Below the pieces are notes generated by a model. It was given only the letters and a program-made list of their open reading frames with translations. It was not told the DNA's origin and did not search any database. From Roseobacter sp. (GTDB lineage: Bacteria; Pseudomonadota; Alphaproteobacteria; Rhodobacterales; Rhodobacteraceae), in contig JADFAE010000010.1 in the NCBI GenBank assembly GCA_015665415.1, forward strand, positions 62,001 through 126,000: a DNA stretch of 64,000 nt, in the 5' to 3' direction. Positions 27,110 through 36,476 of the stretch are shown in pieces. Both the position numbers and the translations under genes were made by a program. How positions within the stretch are numbered: the first letter of the stretch is position 1; the number at the start of each line of letters is the position of its first letter.

Positions 27110-28888
27110 TCAGAGCGGCCAGAGAAATGGAATGAGTGCCGAAGCCAAGAGCCCGATACTCAGGTTCAACGGAATGCCGACCCGCAGGAAATCGGTGAAC
27201 TTGTAGCCGCCAGGCCCATAGACCAGCATATTGGTCTGATAGCCAATCGGCGTGGCAAAGGAGGCCGAGGCCGCCACCATCACTGCCACCACCAGCGGGC
27301 GCGGATCAACACCAATAGCCTGGGCCAAGCCCACGGCGATCGGCGTCACCACCACCGCCACTGCATTATTGGACACTAACTCTGTCAGCACCGAGGTCAA
27401 AAGATAGATCGCCCAGACAAGCAAAAAGGGCGGCAGACCACTCAGCGCCGGTGCAATAGCATTGGCAATGAGACTGACCGCACCAGAGCTTTCGAGCGCC
27501 GCACCGATGGCCAGCATCGAAAAAATCAGCGCCAAGAGCCGCCCATCAACAAAAGAAAAAGCCTCATCCGCATCGATACAACGGGTGATCAGCACCAGGG
27601 CCACCACAATGACCGAGAGCATCAGGATCGGGGCCACGCCCAGCGCCGCAAGCGCCACGATGGACAGCAGAGCGGCAATGGCCAAAGGCGCATGGCTGCG
27701 GCGATAGGCCCGTTGGGTCGGCTGCGAGACATCGGCCATATCGGTATCGGCTGCCAGCCGCTGGATATCACCCGGTGCGCCTTCCAGCAGCAGCGTGTCG
27801 CCGACCCGCACCACCAGATCATCCAGCTGCACCCCGATGTTCTGGTTGCGGCGATGCACCGCCAGCACATAGACACCATAGCGCCGCCGCAGCCGCATCG
27901 CGCCCAAAGAGCGCCCCACCAGACGACAGCCGGGCGTCACCAGCACCTCGACGGTCTTGGTCTCAACGGCGGACACCTGATCGACGCGCTTCAACTCCTT
28001 GTTGGCCTGCAGGCTCAGCAGCTCTGTCATCTCGGTGCGCAGAACCACCCGGTCGCCCACCTGCAGCTCCACCCCTTTGAGGTTGCGTCGCAGCGAGATG
28101 TCGCCGCGCACAAGGTCAATAAGCCGCACGCCCGGACGTTTGAACAGCTGCACGCCGGTCACTTCGCGGCCAATCAGGTTGCTCTCGGGCGGGATCACCG
28201 CTTCGGTAAAGAACTTCATCTTGGAGCGATCGCTGAGCAACATCGCCATGCTGTCACGGTCAGGCAACAGACGTGGCGAGATATAGCGCAGGTAGATCAT
28301 ACCCCAGATCACCAGCACCACCCCCAGCGGCGTGACCTCGAAGATGGAAAAGGGTTCCAGCCCCTGGGCCCGTGCGACGCCGTCCACCAGCAGATTGGTC
28401 GAGGTACCGATCAAGGTCAGCGTGCCCCCTAGGATCGCCGCGTAGCTGAGCGGGATCAACATCTTGGAGGCCGAAACGCCCAATGTGCGGGCGATCTGCA
28501 CAAAGACCGGGATCATCACCACCACCACCGGCGTGTTCGACACCACCGCAGAGGCTGTCACCACAAAGATCATCAACAGGGCAATCGCCCGCTTTGGGCT
28601 GATCTCTGCCTGCTTGCGCGCCGTGGAGGTAAAGGCGTCCAGCGCACCGGTGCGCACAAGGGCCCCCATGATGATGAACATGGCCGCAATTGTCCAGGGC
28701 GCCGGGTTTGACAGCACCGCAACGGCATTTTCATAGGGCAAAACCCCGGTGATCAGCATCAAGGAAACCCCGGTCATGGCCACGACCTCGGTGGGGTAGA
28801 TCTCGCGCAGGAAAGCCGCAAACATCAGCCCCACGATGGCCAATGTCAGGATCGCGCTGCCATTTTGGGAAAAATCGATCAGATCCAT
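27110..28888 (-). CDS. SLC13-type anion transporter with RCK_C domains (paralogue)
   Basis: A 592-residue permease with the same layout as the one at 23,198: N-terminal helices, two central RCK_C-like domains (about residues 210-370, with ESNLIGREVTGVQLFKR and GCRLVGRSLGAMRLRRR), and C-terminal helices ending GPGGYKFTDFLRVGIPL. The paired GTSTN (near 160) and SNNAVAVVVTPI motifs are those of DASS/SLC13 sodium-coupled anion transporters. Known relatives carry citrate, succinate, sulfate or taurine-derived sulfate. The two paralogues differ clearly in sequence, so different substrates are likely. Confidence 0.9.
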   Translation of the reverse strand: MDLIDFSQNGSAILTLAIVGLMFAAFLREIYPTEVVAMTGVSLMLITGVLPYENAVAVLSNPAPWTIAAMFIIMGALVRTGALDAFTSTARKQAEISPKRAIALLMIFVVTASAVVSNTPVVVVMIPVFVQIARTLGVSASKMLIPLSYAAILGGTLTLIGTSTNLLVDGVARAQGLEPFSIFEVTPLGVVLVIWGMIYLRYISPRLLPDRDSMAMLLSDRSKMKFFTEAVIPPESNLIGREVTGVQLFKRPGVRLIDLVRGDISLRRNLKGVELQVGDRVVLRTEMTELLSLQANKELKRVDQVSAVETKTVEVLVTPGCRLVGRSLGAMRLRRRYGVYVLAVHRRNQNIGVQLDDLVVRVGDTLLLEGAPGDIQRLAADTDMADVSQPTQRAYRRSHAPLAIAALLSIVALAALGVAPILMLSVIVVALVLITRCIDADEAFSFVDGRLLALIFSMLAIGAALESSGAVSLIANAIAPALSGLPPFLLVWAIYLLTSVLTELVSNNAVAVVVTPIAVGLAQAIGVDPRPLVVAVMVAASASFATPIGYQTNMLVYGPGGYKFTDFLRVGIPLNLSIGLLASALIPFLWPL

Positions 28889-29083
28889 GCTCGTCTATGG
28901 TCCTCAATTGGTTTGACGATCCGGCCGTCGCGCCGGGATCACCCAGAGGCAAGTGTCTCTCATCGCCAAAGCTGGGGCAAGGACTTCATGCCGCGACAGA
29001 TCCGCAGCCTCGACATGAGGGAATTTTGCAGTCAAGTCCAAGACTTCGGGGAATGTCGTTCCTCAAAAAGAGGGGCAAAAAGA

Positions 29084-29902
29084 TCAGCTTTGCGGCCCCG
29101 AAGGCTGCAGCAACCCGCCCTCGCGCACCATGTGGATCTCTTTGGCAGCACCGGTGCGGTCATCGGTCACCACCAGCGCCCCCGAAAGGGTGGCTTCGCC
29201 CTCGGCCGGGGTAAAACGGCTCTTGGGCATACCGGTCAGGAACCGGCGCATTGGTTCGGATTTTTCCATGCCAATCACCGAGTTGTAATCGCCGCACATG
29301 CCCGCATCGGTCAGATAGCCGGTCCCATTCGACAGGATCTGCGCGTCCCCGGTTGGGACATGGGTATGAGTGCCCACAACCAGCGAAGCCCGGCCATTGC
29401 AGAAATGCCCCATGGCCATTTTCTCTGATGTGGCTTCGCAATGCATGTCAACAATGATCGCCTGCGCCAGACCGCCGCGCGGATGCGACTTGAGCACCGC
29501 CTCGACCGCACCAAAGGGATCATCAAAGGCGCGCTTCATGAACACCTGGCCCAGCGCCTGGGTCACCAACACCTTGCGCCCGCCAGTGGCATCAAACAGG
29601 CGGTAACCCTTGCCCGGAGCGCCCTTGGCAAAGTTCAAAGGGCGGATGATACGCGGCTCTTTCTCGATGTATTGCAGCATGTCCTTTTGATCAAAGGCAT
29701 GATCGCCCAGGGTCAGGCAATCCGCCCCGGCATCCAGCAGCAGCTTGGCGTGATCGCCTTTCAGCCCCATACCATTGGAGGCGTTTTCGCCATTGACCAC
29801 AACAAAGTCGAGCCGCCATTCCTGCCGCAGCCGCGGCAGGTTCTCGGTGATGGCACGACGCCCGGCGCGGCCCATCACATCGCCTAGAAACAAAATTCGC
29901 AT
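29084..29902 (-). CDS. YmdB-type metallophosphodiesterase (TIGR00282)
   Basis: A 272-residue metallophosphoesterase. Metal-binding motifs run in order: GDVMGRAGRR (residues 7-16), VNGENASNGMGL (37-48), GDHAFDQKD (66-74), and later a VDMHCEATSEK and a VGTHTHVPTGD segment. The family includes Bacillus YmdB, a 2',3'-cyclic nucleotide phosphodiesterase controlling motility against biofilm. It is the first of a leftward series with the cyclo-ligase and mgtE upstream of it, with a 112-bp gap before it. Confidence 0.92.
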   Translation of the reverse strand: MRILFLGDVMGRAGRRAITENLPRLRQEWRLDFVVVNGENASNGMGLKGDHAKLLLDAGADCLTLGDHAFDQKDMLQYIEKEPRIIRPLNFAKGAPGKGYRLFDATGGRKVLVTQALGQVFMKRAFDDPFGAVEAVLKSHPRGGLAQAIIVDMHCEATSEKMAMGHFCNGRASLVVGTHTHVPTGDAQILSNGTGYLTDAGMCGDYNSVIGMEKSEPMRRFLTGMPKSRFTPAEGEATLSGALVVTDDRTGAAKEIHMVREGGLLQPSGPQS

Positions 29903-30014
29903 CCGGTTTTCCTAGGCCGCAGAACCGCCCGGAACAAGACCCTCAAAGCACTTGCGCTGCGCAAAATGTGGTTTTTCGCCAGATTGTGCCTGTCAGAACA
30001 ACCTGCGCCCTACC

Positions 30015-30578
30015 CTAGCGCTGAAATTGCAGGATCCGGCTTTCGGTGACCATCATGTCCAGGGGCTGGTCCGTCGTCTCCAGCGGCAGGTCTTCGGCCT
30101 CTTGCGCGTCAAAGGCAAAGCCGATGGCCAATGTCGGACGTTTGGCCCGCAACAGCTCGAGCGTGCGATCATAAAAGCCGCCGCCATAGCCCAGACGCCC
30201 GCCCTTGGTGTCAAAGGCCACCAGCGGCACGATCAGGATTTCGGGCTCAAAATAGTCGTCCACTTCTGGTACATAGGCCCCAAAGGGGCCTTCGCGCATC
30301 GGGCCTTCGGGCTGCCAGCGACTGAACTTGAGCGGCTGCGCCTGACCCTGGATCACCGGCACCCCCACGGGTCCATGTGCCGCAGCCTCGGCCATGGCGG
30401 GCAAGGGGTCGATCTCGGTTCGGATCGGCACAAAACCGGACAGCGGCACGCCACGATACCCCGCCAGCACCTCTGACAGATGTCCGGCCGCGCCGGGAAA
30501 CTTGCGATCAAATGCCGACTTGCGCCGCGCAAAAGCCGCCTTGCGGGCCGCCGCCTTGATTGCCACCAGATCCGCCAT
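30015..30578 (-). CDS. 5-formyltetrahydrofolate cyclo-ligase
   Basis: A 187-residue enzyme that converts 5-formyl-THF to 5,10-methenyl-THF with ATP. The family signature GGRLGYGGGFYDRTL lies around residues 126-140, with the EPEILIVPLVAFD strand before it. Length is normal. It lies nine bases after the mgtE stop on the same strand, so co-transcription is likely. Also called MTHFS or YgfA. Confidence 0.93.
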   Translation of the reverse strand: MADLVAIKAAARKAAFARRKSAFDRKFPGAAGHLSEVLAGYRGVPLSGFVPIRTEIDPLPAMAEAAAHGPVGVPVIQGQAQPLKFSRWQPEGPMREGPFGAYVPEVDDYFEPEILIVPLVAFDTKGGRLGYGGGFYDRTLELLRAKRPTLAIGFAFDAQEAEDLPLETTDQPLDMMVTESRILQFQR

Positions 30579-30587
30579 GTCTTGCTC

Positions 30588-31979
30588 CTATAGTAGAACC
30601 GCAGCTGCCAGCCCCAAAAAGGCAAAAAACCCAACCACATCCGTCACCGTGGTCACAAATGCCCCCGAAGCCAGCGCCGGGTCGATATTCATCTTTTCCA
30701 GTAGAACAGGGATCACCGTCCCTGCCAGCCCGGCGACGACAAGATTGATCACCATTGCGGCAGCGATCACACCGCCCAGCATTGGAGAGCCGAACCAGAT
30801 CACCCCGACGATGCCCATGACAACGGCAAAGATCACCCCGTTGACCAACCCTACCAGCACCTCTCGCCGGATCACCCGCCAAACATTGGAGCCAGTCAGA
30901 TCCCGGGTTGCCATGGCGCGCACCGCCACAGTCAGCGATTGAGTGCCCGCATTGCCCCCCATGGAGGCCACGATTGGCATCAACACTGCCAGGGCCACAA
31001 ATTGCGTAATCGTCGCCTCGAACTGGGCGATCACCAGCGAGGCCAGCACCGCCGTTGCCAGGTTCACCGCCAGCCAGGGGAAACGCCGCTTGGTGGTCTC
31101 GATCACCTTATCCGCCAAGGAGCTCTCCTCGCCGACCCCGGCCAGTCGCAGGATGTCTTCTTCGTGTTCTTCGTCCAACACCACCATGGCGTCATCGATG
31201 GTGATCACCCCGGCCAGACGTCCTTCGACATCCACCACCGGCGCAGAGATCAGGTGATACTGATTAAAGGCATAGGCCACGTCTTCCTCGTCCTGATCGG
31301 CAGGGATGACTTGAAAACTCTCTTCCAACAGATCCGTCAGCGGCACCTCGCGTTTGGTGCCCATGATCCGGCCAAGGGTGACGTTGCCGATGGGGTGCAG
31401 GCGCGGGTCCACCAGCACCACGTGGTAAAATTGCTCCGGCAGGTCCTCGGACTCGCGCATGTAGTCAATGGCCTGGCCCACGTTCCAATGTTCTGGCGCC
31501 ATCACCACTTCGCGCTGCATCAAACGCCCAGCCGAATTCTCCGGATAACTCAGCGATTGTTCAACCGCGACCCGGTCGGAATCTTCCAGCACATCCAGAA
31601 TGGCTTCCTGCTGCGGCTCCTCCAGATCCTCGACCAGATCAACCACATCATCGGTTTCCAGCTCGCGCACAGCCTCCGCCAGAACCGAGGGGTTGAGGGT
31701 GGCAATCACCTCTTCGCGGATGCTTTCATCCAGTTCCGACAGGATCTCACCGTCGAATTCGCGGTCATAAAGCCGGATCAGCCGGGCACGGTCATAGCTG
31801 TTGACCTGCTCCAGAAGGTCGGCGATGTCCGCCGCGTGCAGATCTTCCAGCAGATCGGTCAGCGCCTGCTTGTCATCGCGATCTACCGCATCAAGCACCT
31901 GGGCAACCAGCTTGCGATCCAGATCATAGCCATCGTCCACCTGCGGATCGCCCCGGTCTGGATCGTCACCTGTCGTCAT
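30588..31979 (-). CDS. mgtE: MgtE magnesium transporter
   Basis: A 463-residue MgtE: an N-terminal superhelical MgtE_N domain (about residues 30-135), a tandem CBS pair (about 140-265) and five C-terminal membrane helices. The signature PIVASMGGNAGTQSLTVAVRAMA lines the pore. MgtE is a magnesium-gated channel, closed by Mg2+ bound to the cytosolic domains. The ATG at 31979 (MTTGDD) is chosen over one 21 codons upstream. It is divergent from the guanine deaminase gene. Confidence 0.95.
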   Translation of the reverse strand: MTTGDDPDRGDPQVDDGYDLDRKLVAQVLDAVDRDDKQALTDLLEDLHAADIADLLEQVNSYDRARLIRLYDREFDGEILSELDESIREEVIATLNPSVLAEAVRELETDDVVDLVEDLEEPQQEAILDVLEDSDRVAVEQSLSYPENSAGRLMQREVVMAPEHWNVGQAIDYMRESEDLPEQFYHVVLVDPRLHPIGNVTLGRIMGTKREVPLTDLLEESFQVIPADQDEEDVAYAFNQYHLISAPVVDVEGRLAGVITIDDAMVVLDEEHEEDILRLAGVGEESSLADKVIETTKRRFPWLAVNLATAVLASLVIAQFEATITQFVALAVLMPIVASMGGNAGTQSLTVAVRAMATRDLTGSNVWRVIRREVLVGLVNGVIFAVVMGIVGVIWFGSPMLGGVIAAAMVINLVVAGLAGTVIPVLLEKMNIDPALASGAFVTTVTDVVGFFAFLGLAAAVLL

Positions 31980-32116
31980 GTGCTGCCCTCTGGTAGGTTT
32001 GGTTGCAAAATAGAAGAAGCAGTTACCGAAAAACAATGGCAATCATTTTGTTTACCGCAGTTCTTCCCGCGCCTATCTTGAGAACCGCGATTTGGCAAGA
32101 AAAGGTGGGCCCAAAA

Positions 32117-33403
32117 ATGCAAAACGATGTCATCCTGCGCGGGCATGTTCTGTCCTTTCTCACCTCCCCTTTTGCCACCCCAACCGCCGAGGATGCCACC
32201 CGGATCTCAGAGGCCGTTGCCCTCAGCGCGGGCCGGATCAAAGAGGTCGGATCTTTAGCAGAAATGCAGGCCCTGCTGCCCCAGGCCCCGGTGATCGATC
32301 ATGGTGACAAACTGATCCTGGCCGGCTTTGTCGATGCCCATGTTCATTACCCGCAAACCGCCATCATCGCCAGCTGGGGCAAACGGCTGATCGATTGGCT
32401 CAACACCTATACCTTCCCGGAGGAAATGCGGTTTGGCGATGCCGCCTATGCCCACGAGATTTCTGAACGCTATCTCGATCTGACTGCGGCCAATGGCACC
32501 ACCACGGTCTGCAGTTTTGCCACCATCCACCCCGAAAGCGTGGATGCCTTTTTCACCGCCGCCCAGGCCCGGGGCCAACGGGTCATCACCGGCAAGACCT
32601 GCATGGATCGCAATGCCCCCTCAGGCCTGCGCGACACGGCGCAATCAGCCTATGATGACAGCAAGGCCTTGATTGAACGCTGGCATGGTGTGGACCGGCT
32701 CGAATATGCCATCACCCCCCGGTTTTCGCCAACCTCGACGCCAGAGCAGCTCGAAGCCCTGGGCAGTCTTTGGGCCGAACATCCCGAATGTCTGATGCAA
32801 ACCCATCTGAGCGAACAGGTGGATGAGATCGAATGGGTGAAATCCTTGTTCCCGCAGGCACGTGACTATCTCGATACCTACGAGGAATTTGGCCTGTTGG
32901 GGGCCCGGGGTCTGTATGGCCATGCCATTCACCTGGAAGAGCGCGAACGCCATCGGCTGCGCGAATACGGTGCAGCCCTGGTGCACTGCCCAACCTCCAA
33001 TACCTTCATCGGCTCAGGACTGTTCGACATGGAGGGGCTGATGGCAGAGGGGCAGCGCATTGGTCTGGCCACGGATACCGGCGGCGGCTCCAGCTTTTCG
33101 ATGCTGCGTACCATGGCAGCGGCCTATGAGATCGGTCAGTTACGCGGGCGACCCCTGCACGCGGCAGAGCTGATCTGGCTGGCCACGCAGGGCTCTGCCA
33201 TGGCCCTGCGCCTGGATGGTAAGATCGGCAATATCGCCCCCGGCATGGAGGCCGATCTGGTGGTGCTGGATCTCGCCTCGACACCGGCCATTGCCCAACG
33301 CACCAACCGCGCCGCAGATCTATGGGAGGCCGTCTTTGCCACCGTAATGATGGGGGATGACCGCGCCATTTGCGAGGTTTGGATCAACGGTCAGCGCGTC
33401 TGA
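32117..33403 (+). CDS. guaD: Guanine deaminase
   Basis: A 428-residue amidohydrolase converting guanine to xanthine. The zinc ligands are in FVDAHVHYPQT (His 75 and His 77), with TCMDRNAP, THLSEQ, HAIHLEE and the ATDTGGGSS metal-binding Asp following in the expected order. The start at 32117 is preferred because AAGGTGGG precedes it; upstream in-frame ATGs overlap the mgtE promoter region. It converges on a CAP gene and an 8-oxoguanine deaminase, making a purine-deamination neighbourhood. Confidence 0.93.
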   Translation: MQNDVILRGHVLSFLTSPFATPTAEDATRISEAVALSAGRIKEVGSLAEMQALLPQAPVIDHGDKLILAGFVDAHVHYPQTAIIASWGKRLIDWLNTYTFPEEMRFGDAAYAHEISERYLDLTAANGTTTVCSFATIHPESVDAFFTAAQARGQRVITGKTCMDRNAPSGLRDTAQSAYDDSKALIERWHGVDRLEYAITPRFSPTSTPEQLEALGSLWAEHPECLMQTHLSEQVDEIEWVKSLFPQARDYLDTYEEFGLLGARGLYGHAIHLEERERHRLREYGAALVHCPTSNTFIGSGLFDMEGLMAEGQRIGLATDTGGGSSFSMLRTMAAAYEIGQLRGRPLHAAELIWLATQGSAMALRLDGKIGNIAPGMEADLVVLDLASTPAIAQRTNRAADLWEAVFATVMMGDDRAICEVWINGQRV

Positions 33404-33407
33404 AACC

Positions 33408-33430
33408 GCCCTGGCAAAGGGCACTCTTTT
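33408..33430 (+). terminator. Weak terminator after guaD
   Basis: A GCCCT/AGGGC stem five bases past the guaD stop, followed by CTCTTTT. Confidence 0.5.
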
Positions 33431-33459
33431 GAACAGGGGCCGCCCTGACAGCAAGAGGC

Positions 33460-33900
33460 TCAGCAGCCTGGGCGGGCCAGCACCATGACCCAGATATTGC
33501 CCTCTTCGCGGACCAAAGCGAACTCGCTGACATCGCGGTGCAGCATGTTTCTGCGGTGCCCTGCAGACTGCCGCCAAGTGCCCATGACCAAAGGCAGGCT
33601 TGGTTGGCCCTTGGCAATGTTTTCCGCCGCCCTGCACCACCCATAACCAATGGCATGCAGCCTCTCTCCGACACCGCTGCCATCACTGCCCTGATGCGAA
33701 AAGAAGCCATTGCGCACCATATCTTTGGCATGGCCACGCGCCGCCCGCTCCAACTTGCGCGAATAGCTGAGCGGGGCCAGCCCCTGCTGGGCCCGCAGCG
33801 CATTGAGACCCGCTGCCGCCTCTTCCCGGTTTGGGTCCGCAGCATGTGCGACTCCGGTCCCGAGCAGCAAGCAGATAGCAGCCATCAATGCCAGTTTCAT
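33460..33900 (-). CDS. Secreted CAP/SCP-domain protein
   Basis: A 146-residue protein with a signal peptide (residues 1-20, ending AHA) and one CAP (cysteine-rich secretory, PR-1, YkwD-like) domain: LNALRAQQGLAPL, HAKDMVRNGFFSHQG and the MGTWRQSAGHRRNML motif. Bacterial CAP proteins are extracellular or periplasmic and mostly of unknown activity. The ATG is one base past the TAA of the 8-oxoguanine deaminase gene, so translation is coupled, although no functional link is obvious. Longer in-frame extensions lie inside the upstream gene and are shadows. Confidence 0.88.
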   Translation of the reverse strand: MKLALMAAICLLLGTGVAHAADPNREEAAAGLNALRAQQGLAPLSYSRKLERAARGHAKDMVRNGFFSHQGSDGSGVGERLHAIGYGWCRAAENIAKGQPSLPLVMGTWRQSAGHRRNMLHRDVSEFALVREEGNIWVMVLARPGC

Positions 33901-33901
33901 T

Positions 33902-35242
33902 TTAGTCTCCCGCGACCAAAGCCTGTGCCAGACGGTGATGCTGCTCCAGCAGGCGCGGTAAATCAAGGGTGACAACCTGGCCGTCGCGTACCACCTGGCG
34001 CCCTTCGACCAGCAGGTCGCGAACCTGCGTCGGGCCTGCCAGCAACATGGCCGCCGGATCCCAGCTGCCGCTGGAGGCCACACCGGAGACATCCCAGATT
34101 GCCACATCGGCACGTTTTCCGGGGCTGAGACGTCCGCATTCAGGCCGCCCCAGCACATCGGCACCGCCGCGCGTGGCAATTTCCAGCGCCTCATAGGCGC
34201 TCATGGCATCTGCTCCCTGCGCGACCCGCTGCAGCAACATGGCCTGGCGTGCCTCTCCAACCAGATTGGCCATATCGTTGCTGGCCGATCCATCCACGCC
34301 CAGCCCCACCGGCACCCCGGCATCGCGCATTTGCCGCACCGGTGCGATGCCCGACCCAAGACGACAGTTGGAACAGGGGCAATGCGCCACCCCGGTTCGG
34401 CTGCGGGCAAAGAGATCGATTTCAACCGGGTTCAGCTTGACGCAATGGGCGTGCCAGACATCCGGCCCGGTCCAGCCCAGATCCTCGGCATATTGACCGG
34501 GGCGACAGCCAAACTGCGCCTCACTATAGGCAATATCCTCATCATTTTCGGCCAGATGGGTGTGCAGCATCACGCCTTTGTCCCGCGCCAGCAGGGCCGC
34601 CTCCCGCATCAGATCACGGCTCACCGAGAAAGGCGAACAGGGGGCTAGTCCTACGCGACACATGGAGGCCTCGGAGGCGTCATGAAAGCCATCCACCACC
34701 CGGATCATGTCCTCGAGAATGGCCTTTTCCTGTTCCACCAGATGATCCGGTGGCAACCCGCCCTGGCTCTCGCCAATGCTCATCGCACCCCGGGTGGGCT
34801 GGAACCGCAGCCCGACCTGAGCGGCGGCCTCGATGGTATCTTCCAGCCGCGAACCATTGGGATAAAGATACAGGTGATCGGCGCTGAGCGTACAACCCGA
34901 CAGCGCCAATTCCACCAACCCCAGCTGAGCCGAGACAAACATCTCTTCCGGGCCAAAACGGCTCCAGATCGGATAGAGCCGCTGCAGCCAGCCAAAAAGC
35001 AGCGCATCCTGCGCCCCCGGCACCGCGCGGGTGAGGTTCTGATAAAGATGGTGATGGGTATTCACCAGGCCCGGCGTGATCACACAACCCTGGCCGTTGA
35101 TGACCTCGCCGTCGCTCTCCAGCCCCTGCCCCAAGGCAACAATAGCCCCATCGCGGATCAGCACATCGCTCTGTTTCAGGACCCGACGGTCATCATCCAT
35201 GGTCAGGATGGTATCGGCATTTCGTATGAGAATTTCACCCAT
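33902..35242 (-). CDS. 8-oxoguanine deaminase
   Basis: A 446-residue amidohydrolase of the 8-oxoguanine deaminase/ATZ-TRZ group. The N-terminal GLVNTHHHLYQNLTRA motif (His 63-65) is diagnostic; HTHLAEN, WHAHCVKL and GLGVDGSASND give the remaining metal and catalytic residues. It deaminates 8-oxoguanine to urate, removing an oxidised base from the pool. The start at 35242 has GGAGTG upstream; an ATG five codons earlier is possible. It is followed by the CAP gene with a one-base gap. Confidence 0.92.
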   Translation of the reverse strand: MGEILIRNADTILTMDDDRRVLKQSDVLIRDGAIVALGQGLESDGEVINGQGCVITPGLVNTHHHLYQNLTRAVPGAQDALLFGWLQRLYPIWSRFGPEEMFVSAQLGLVELALSGCTLSADHLYLYPNGSRLEDTIEAAAQVGLRFQPTRGAMSIGESQGGLPPDHLVEQEKAILEDMIRVVDGFHDASEASMCRVGLAPCSPFSVSRDLMREAALLARDKGVMLHTHLAENDEDIAYSEAQFGCRPGQYAEDLGWTGPDVWHAHCVKLNPVEIDLFARSRTGVAHCPCSNCRLGSGIAPVRQMRDAGVPVGLGVDGSASNDMANLVGEARQAMLLQRVAQGADAMSAYEALEIATRGGADVLGRPECGRLSPGKRADVAIWDVSGVASSGSWDPAAMLLAGPTQVRDLLVEGRQVVRDGQVVTLDLPRLLEQHHRLAQALVAGD

Positions 35243-35389
35243 GATCGCACACTCCATTTAGGCCCGACTCGGTTCATGGAGGTGGAATGAGGTCGACAGA
35301 GAACGGGCAAAAGGACTCGACCTACGCAAAACTAGCCCACAGGTCTGCGCCACTCAAGTCTGATTTCGGACCGCAAGGCCCTGCCTTTT

Positions 35390-35447
35390 CATTTGGCCAG
35401 AAGTATCCCGGGGGAGCGCCCCGCAGGGCGCGGGGGCAGAGCCCCCG
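35390..35447 (-). terminator. Terminator of hisN (dispersed family member)
   Basis: Two hairpins, CGGGGGC/GCCCCCG at 35431-35447 and GCGCCC/GGGCGC at 35416-35431, follow the hisN stop. On the minus strand they run into CCCCCGGGATACTTCTGGCC and AAATGAAAAGG, the shared tail. Confidence 0.7.
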
Positions 35448-35459
35448 AATTCCCACACC

Positions 35460-36254
35460 TTAGTCGCGCCAGTTCAGCAGCTCCAGCGCCGCCGCATGCA
35501 GTTCTTGCGTGGCGGCGGCCAAGGCCCGCCCCCCCTCATGGGCGGGGCCGCCCTGCCAATTGGTGACGATGCCTCCCGCAGCCTCGATCACTGCGATGGG
35601 GGCCTGAATGTCATAGGGGTTGAGCCCGGCCTCGATCACCAGGTCGATCTGTCCGGCAGCCAACAGCGCATAGGCATAGCAATCCATGCCATATCGGGTG
35701 AGCTTGACCTGCTCCGCTACCCGGCGGAACGCCGCGCCCTCCTGCGGGCTGCCGACCTCGGGAAATGTGGTGAACAGAACCGCCTCAGCCAGCGAGGTGG
35801 TGCTGCGGCGGCGCAACGGGTGGCTGCCCTGGGGGCCACTCATTTCGGCCATGTTCCGACTGCCGGAAAACCGCTCGCCGATATAGGGCTGATCAATCAC
35901 CCCCAGGATTGGGCCTGCCCCCTCTGACAGGGCAATCAACACCCCCCAGGTTGGCGTGCCACTGATGAACCCGCGGGTGCCGTCAATCGGGTCCAGCACC
36001 CAGGTTCGCCCCGAGCGCGAGACCACTGGCGGGAATTCCTCGCCCAGAATGCCATCTTCAGGCCGCAGCTCAGCCAGAACCGCTCGCATGGCCTCTTCGG
36101 CGGCTCGATCAGCGACGGTCACCGGATCAAATCCCTGTGACAGTTTGTTTTCTGCCCCTAGGTCCCGGCTACGAAAATAGGGCAGGATCACCGCGCGAGC
36201 CGCATCTGCCATCTGATGTGCAACTTGCATGTCGCTCAAATCTGTCTGTGTCAT
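35460..36254 (-). CDS. hisN: Inositol-monophosphatase-fold histidinol-phosphatase
   Basis: A 264-residue enzyme of the IMPase superfamily. Metal-binding motifs are intact: GEEFPP near residue 71, WVLDPIDGTRGFISG at 85-99, and a C-terminal LNPYDIQAPIAVIEAAGG. This version matches the HisN histidinol-phosphatase subgroup, which hydrolyses L-histidinol phosphate in histidine biosynthesis; a general inositol phosphatase is the alternative. No other his genes are nearby. Confidence 0.85.
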   Translation of the reverse strand: MTQTDLSDMQVAHQMADAARAVILPYFRSRDLGAENKLSQGFDPVTVADRAAEEAMRAVLAELRPEDGILGEEFPPVVSRSGRTWVLDPIDGTRGFISGTPTWGVLIALSEGAGPILGVIDQPYIGERFSGSRNMAEMSGPQGSHPLRRRSTTSLAEAVLFTTFPEVGSPQEGAAFRRVAEQVKLTRYGMDCYAYALLAAGQIDLVIEAGLNPYDIQAPIAVIEAAGGIVTNWQGGPAHEGGRALAAATQELHAAALELLNWRD

Positions 36255-36354
36255 GAATTCCTACCTGAACTTGGCCATCTGTCTGAGTTGGGCACGCTGG
36301 GATTGGCTGCACGTCAACCCAGCCTGTCCGGATGAGAGTCCGGGTTTGAAGCTC

Positions 36355-36390
36355 CCATACAAAAACCGGTGCCACTCTCGCGGCTCCGGT
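36355..36390 (-). terminator. Terminator-like hairpin between XRE gene and hisN
   Basis: AACCGG-A-GCC pairs with GGC-A-CCGGTT (one A/A mismatch), followed on the minus strand by a T5 run. A second stem (GGCCTGA/TCAGGCC, 36452-36469) lies closer to the XRE stop. Confidence 0.6.
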
Positions 36391-36476
36391 TCAAGCAAAA
36401 TCGGGTTCCAGCCGAAGCTTCCACAAGGGCCCCGGCGGGAAAAGGACAGTTGGCCTGATCACTCAGGCCGTTTGGA

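Noticed and set aside
36270-36440. Possible tRNA-like stem-loops between hisN and the XRE gene
   Set aside because: No T-loop, anticodon arm or CCA-compatible acceptor stem could be drawn; the stems read as terminators.
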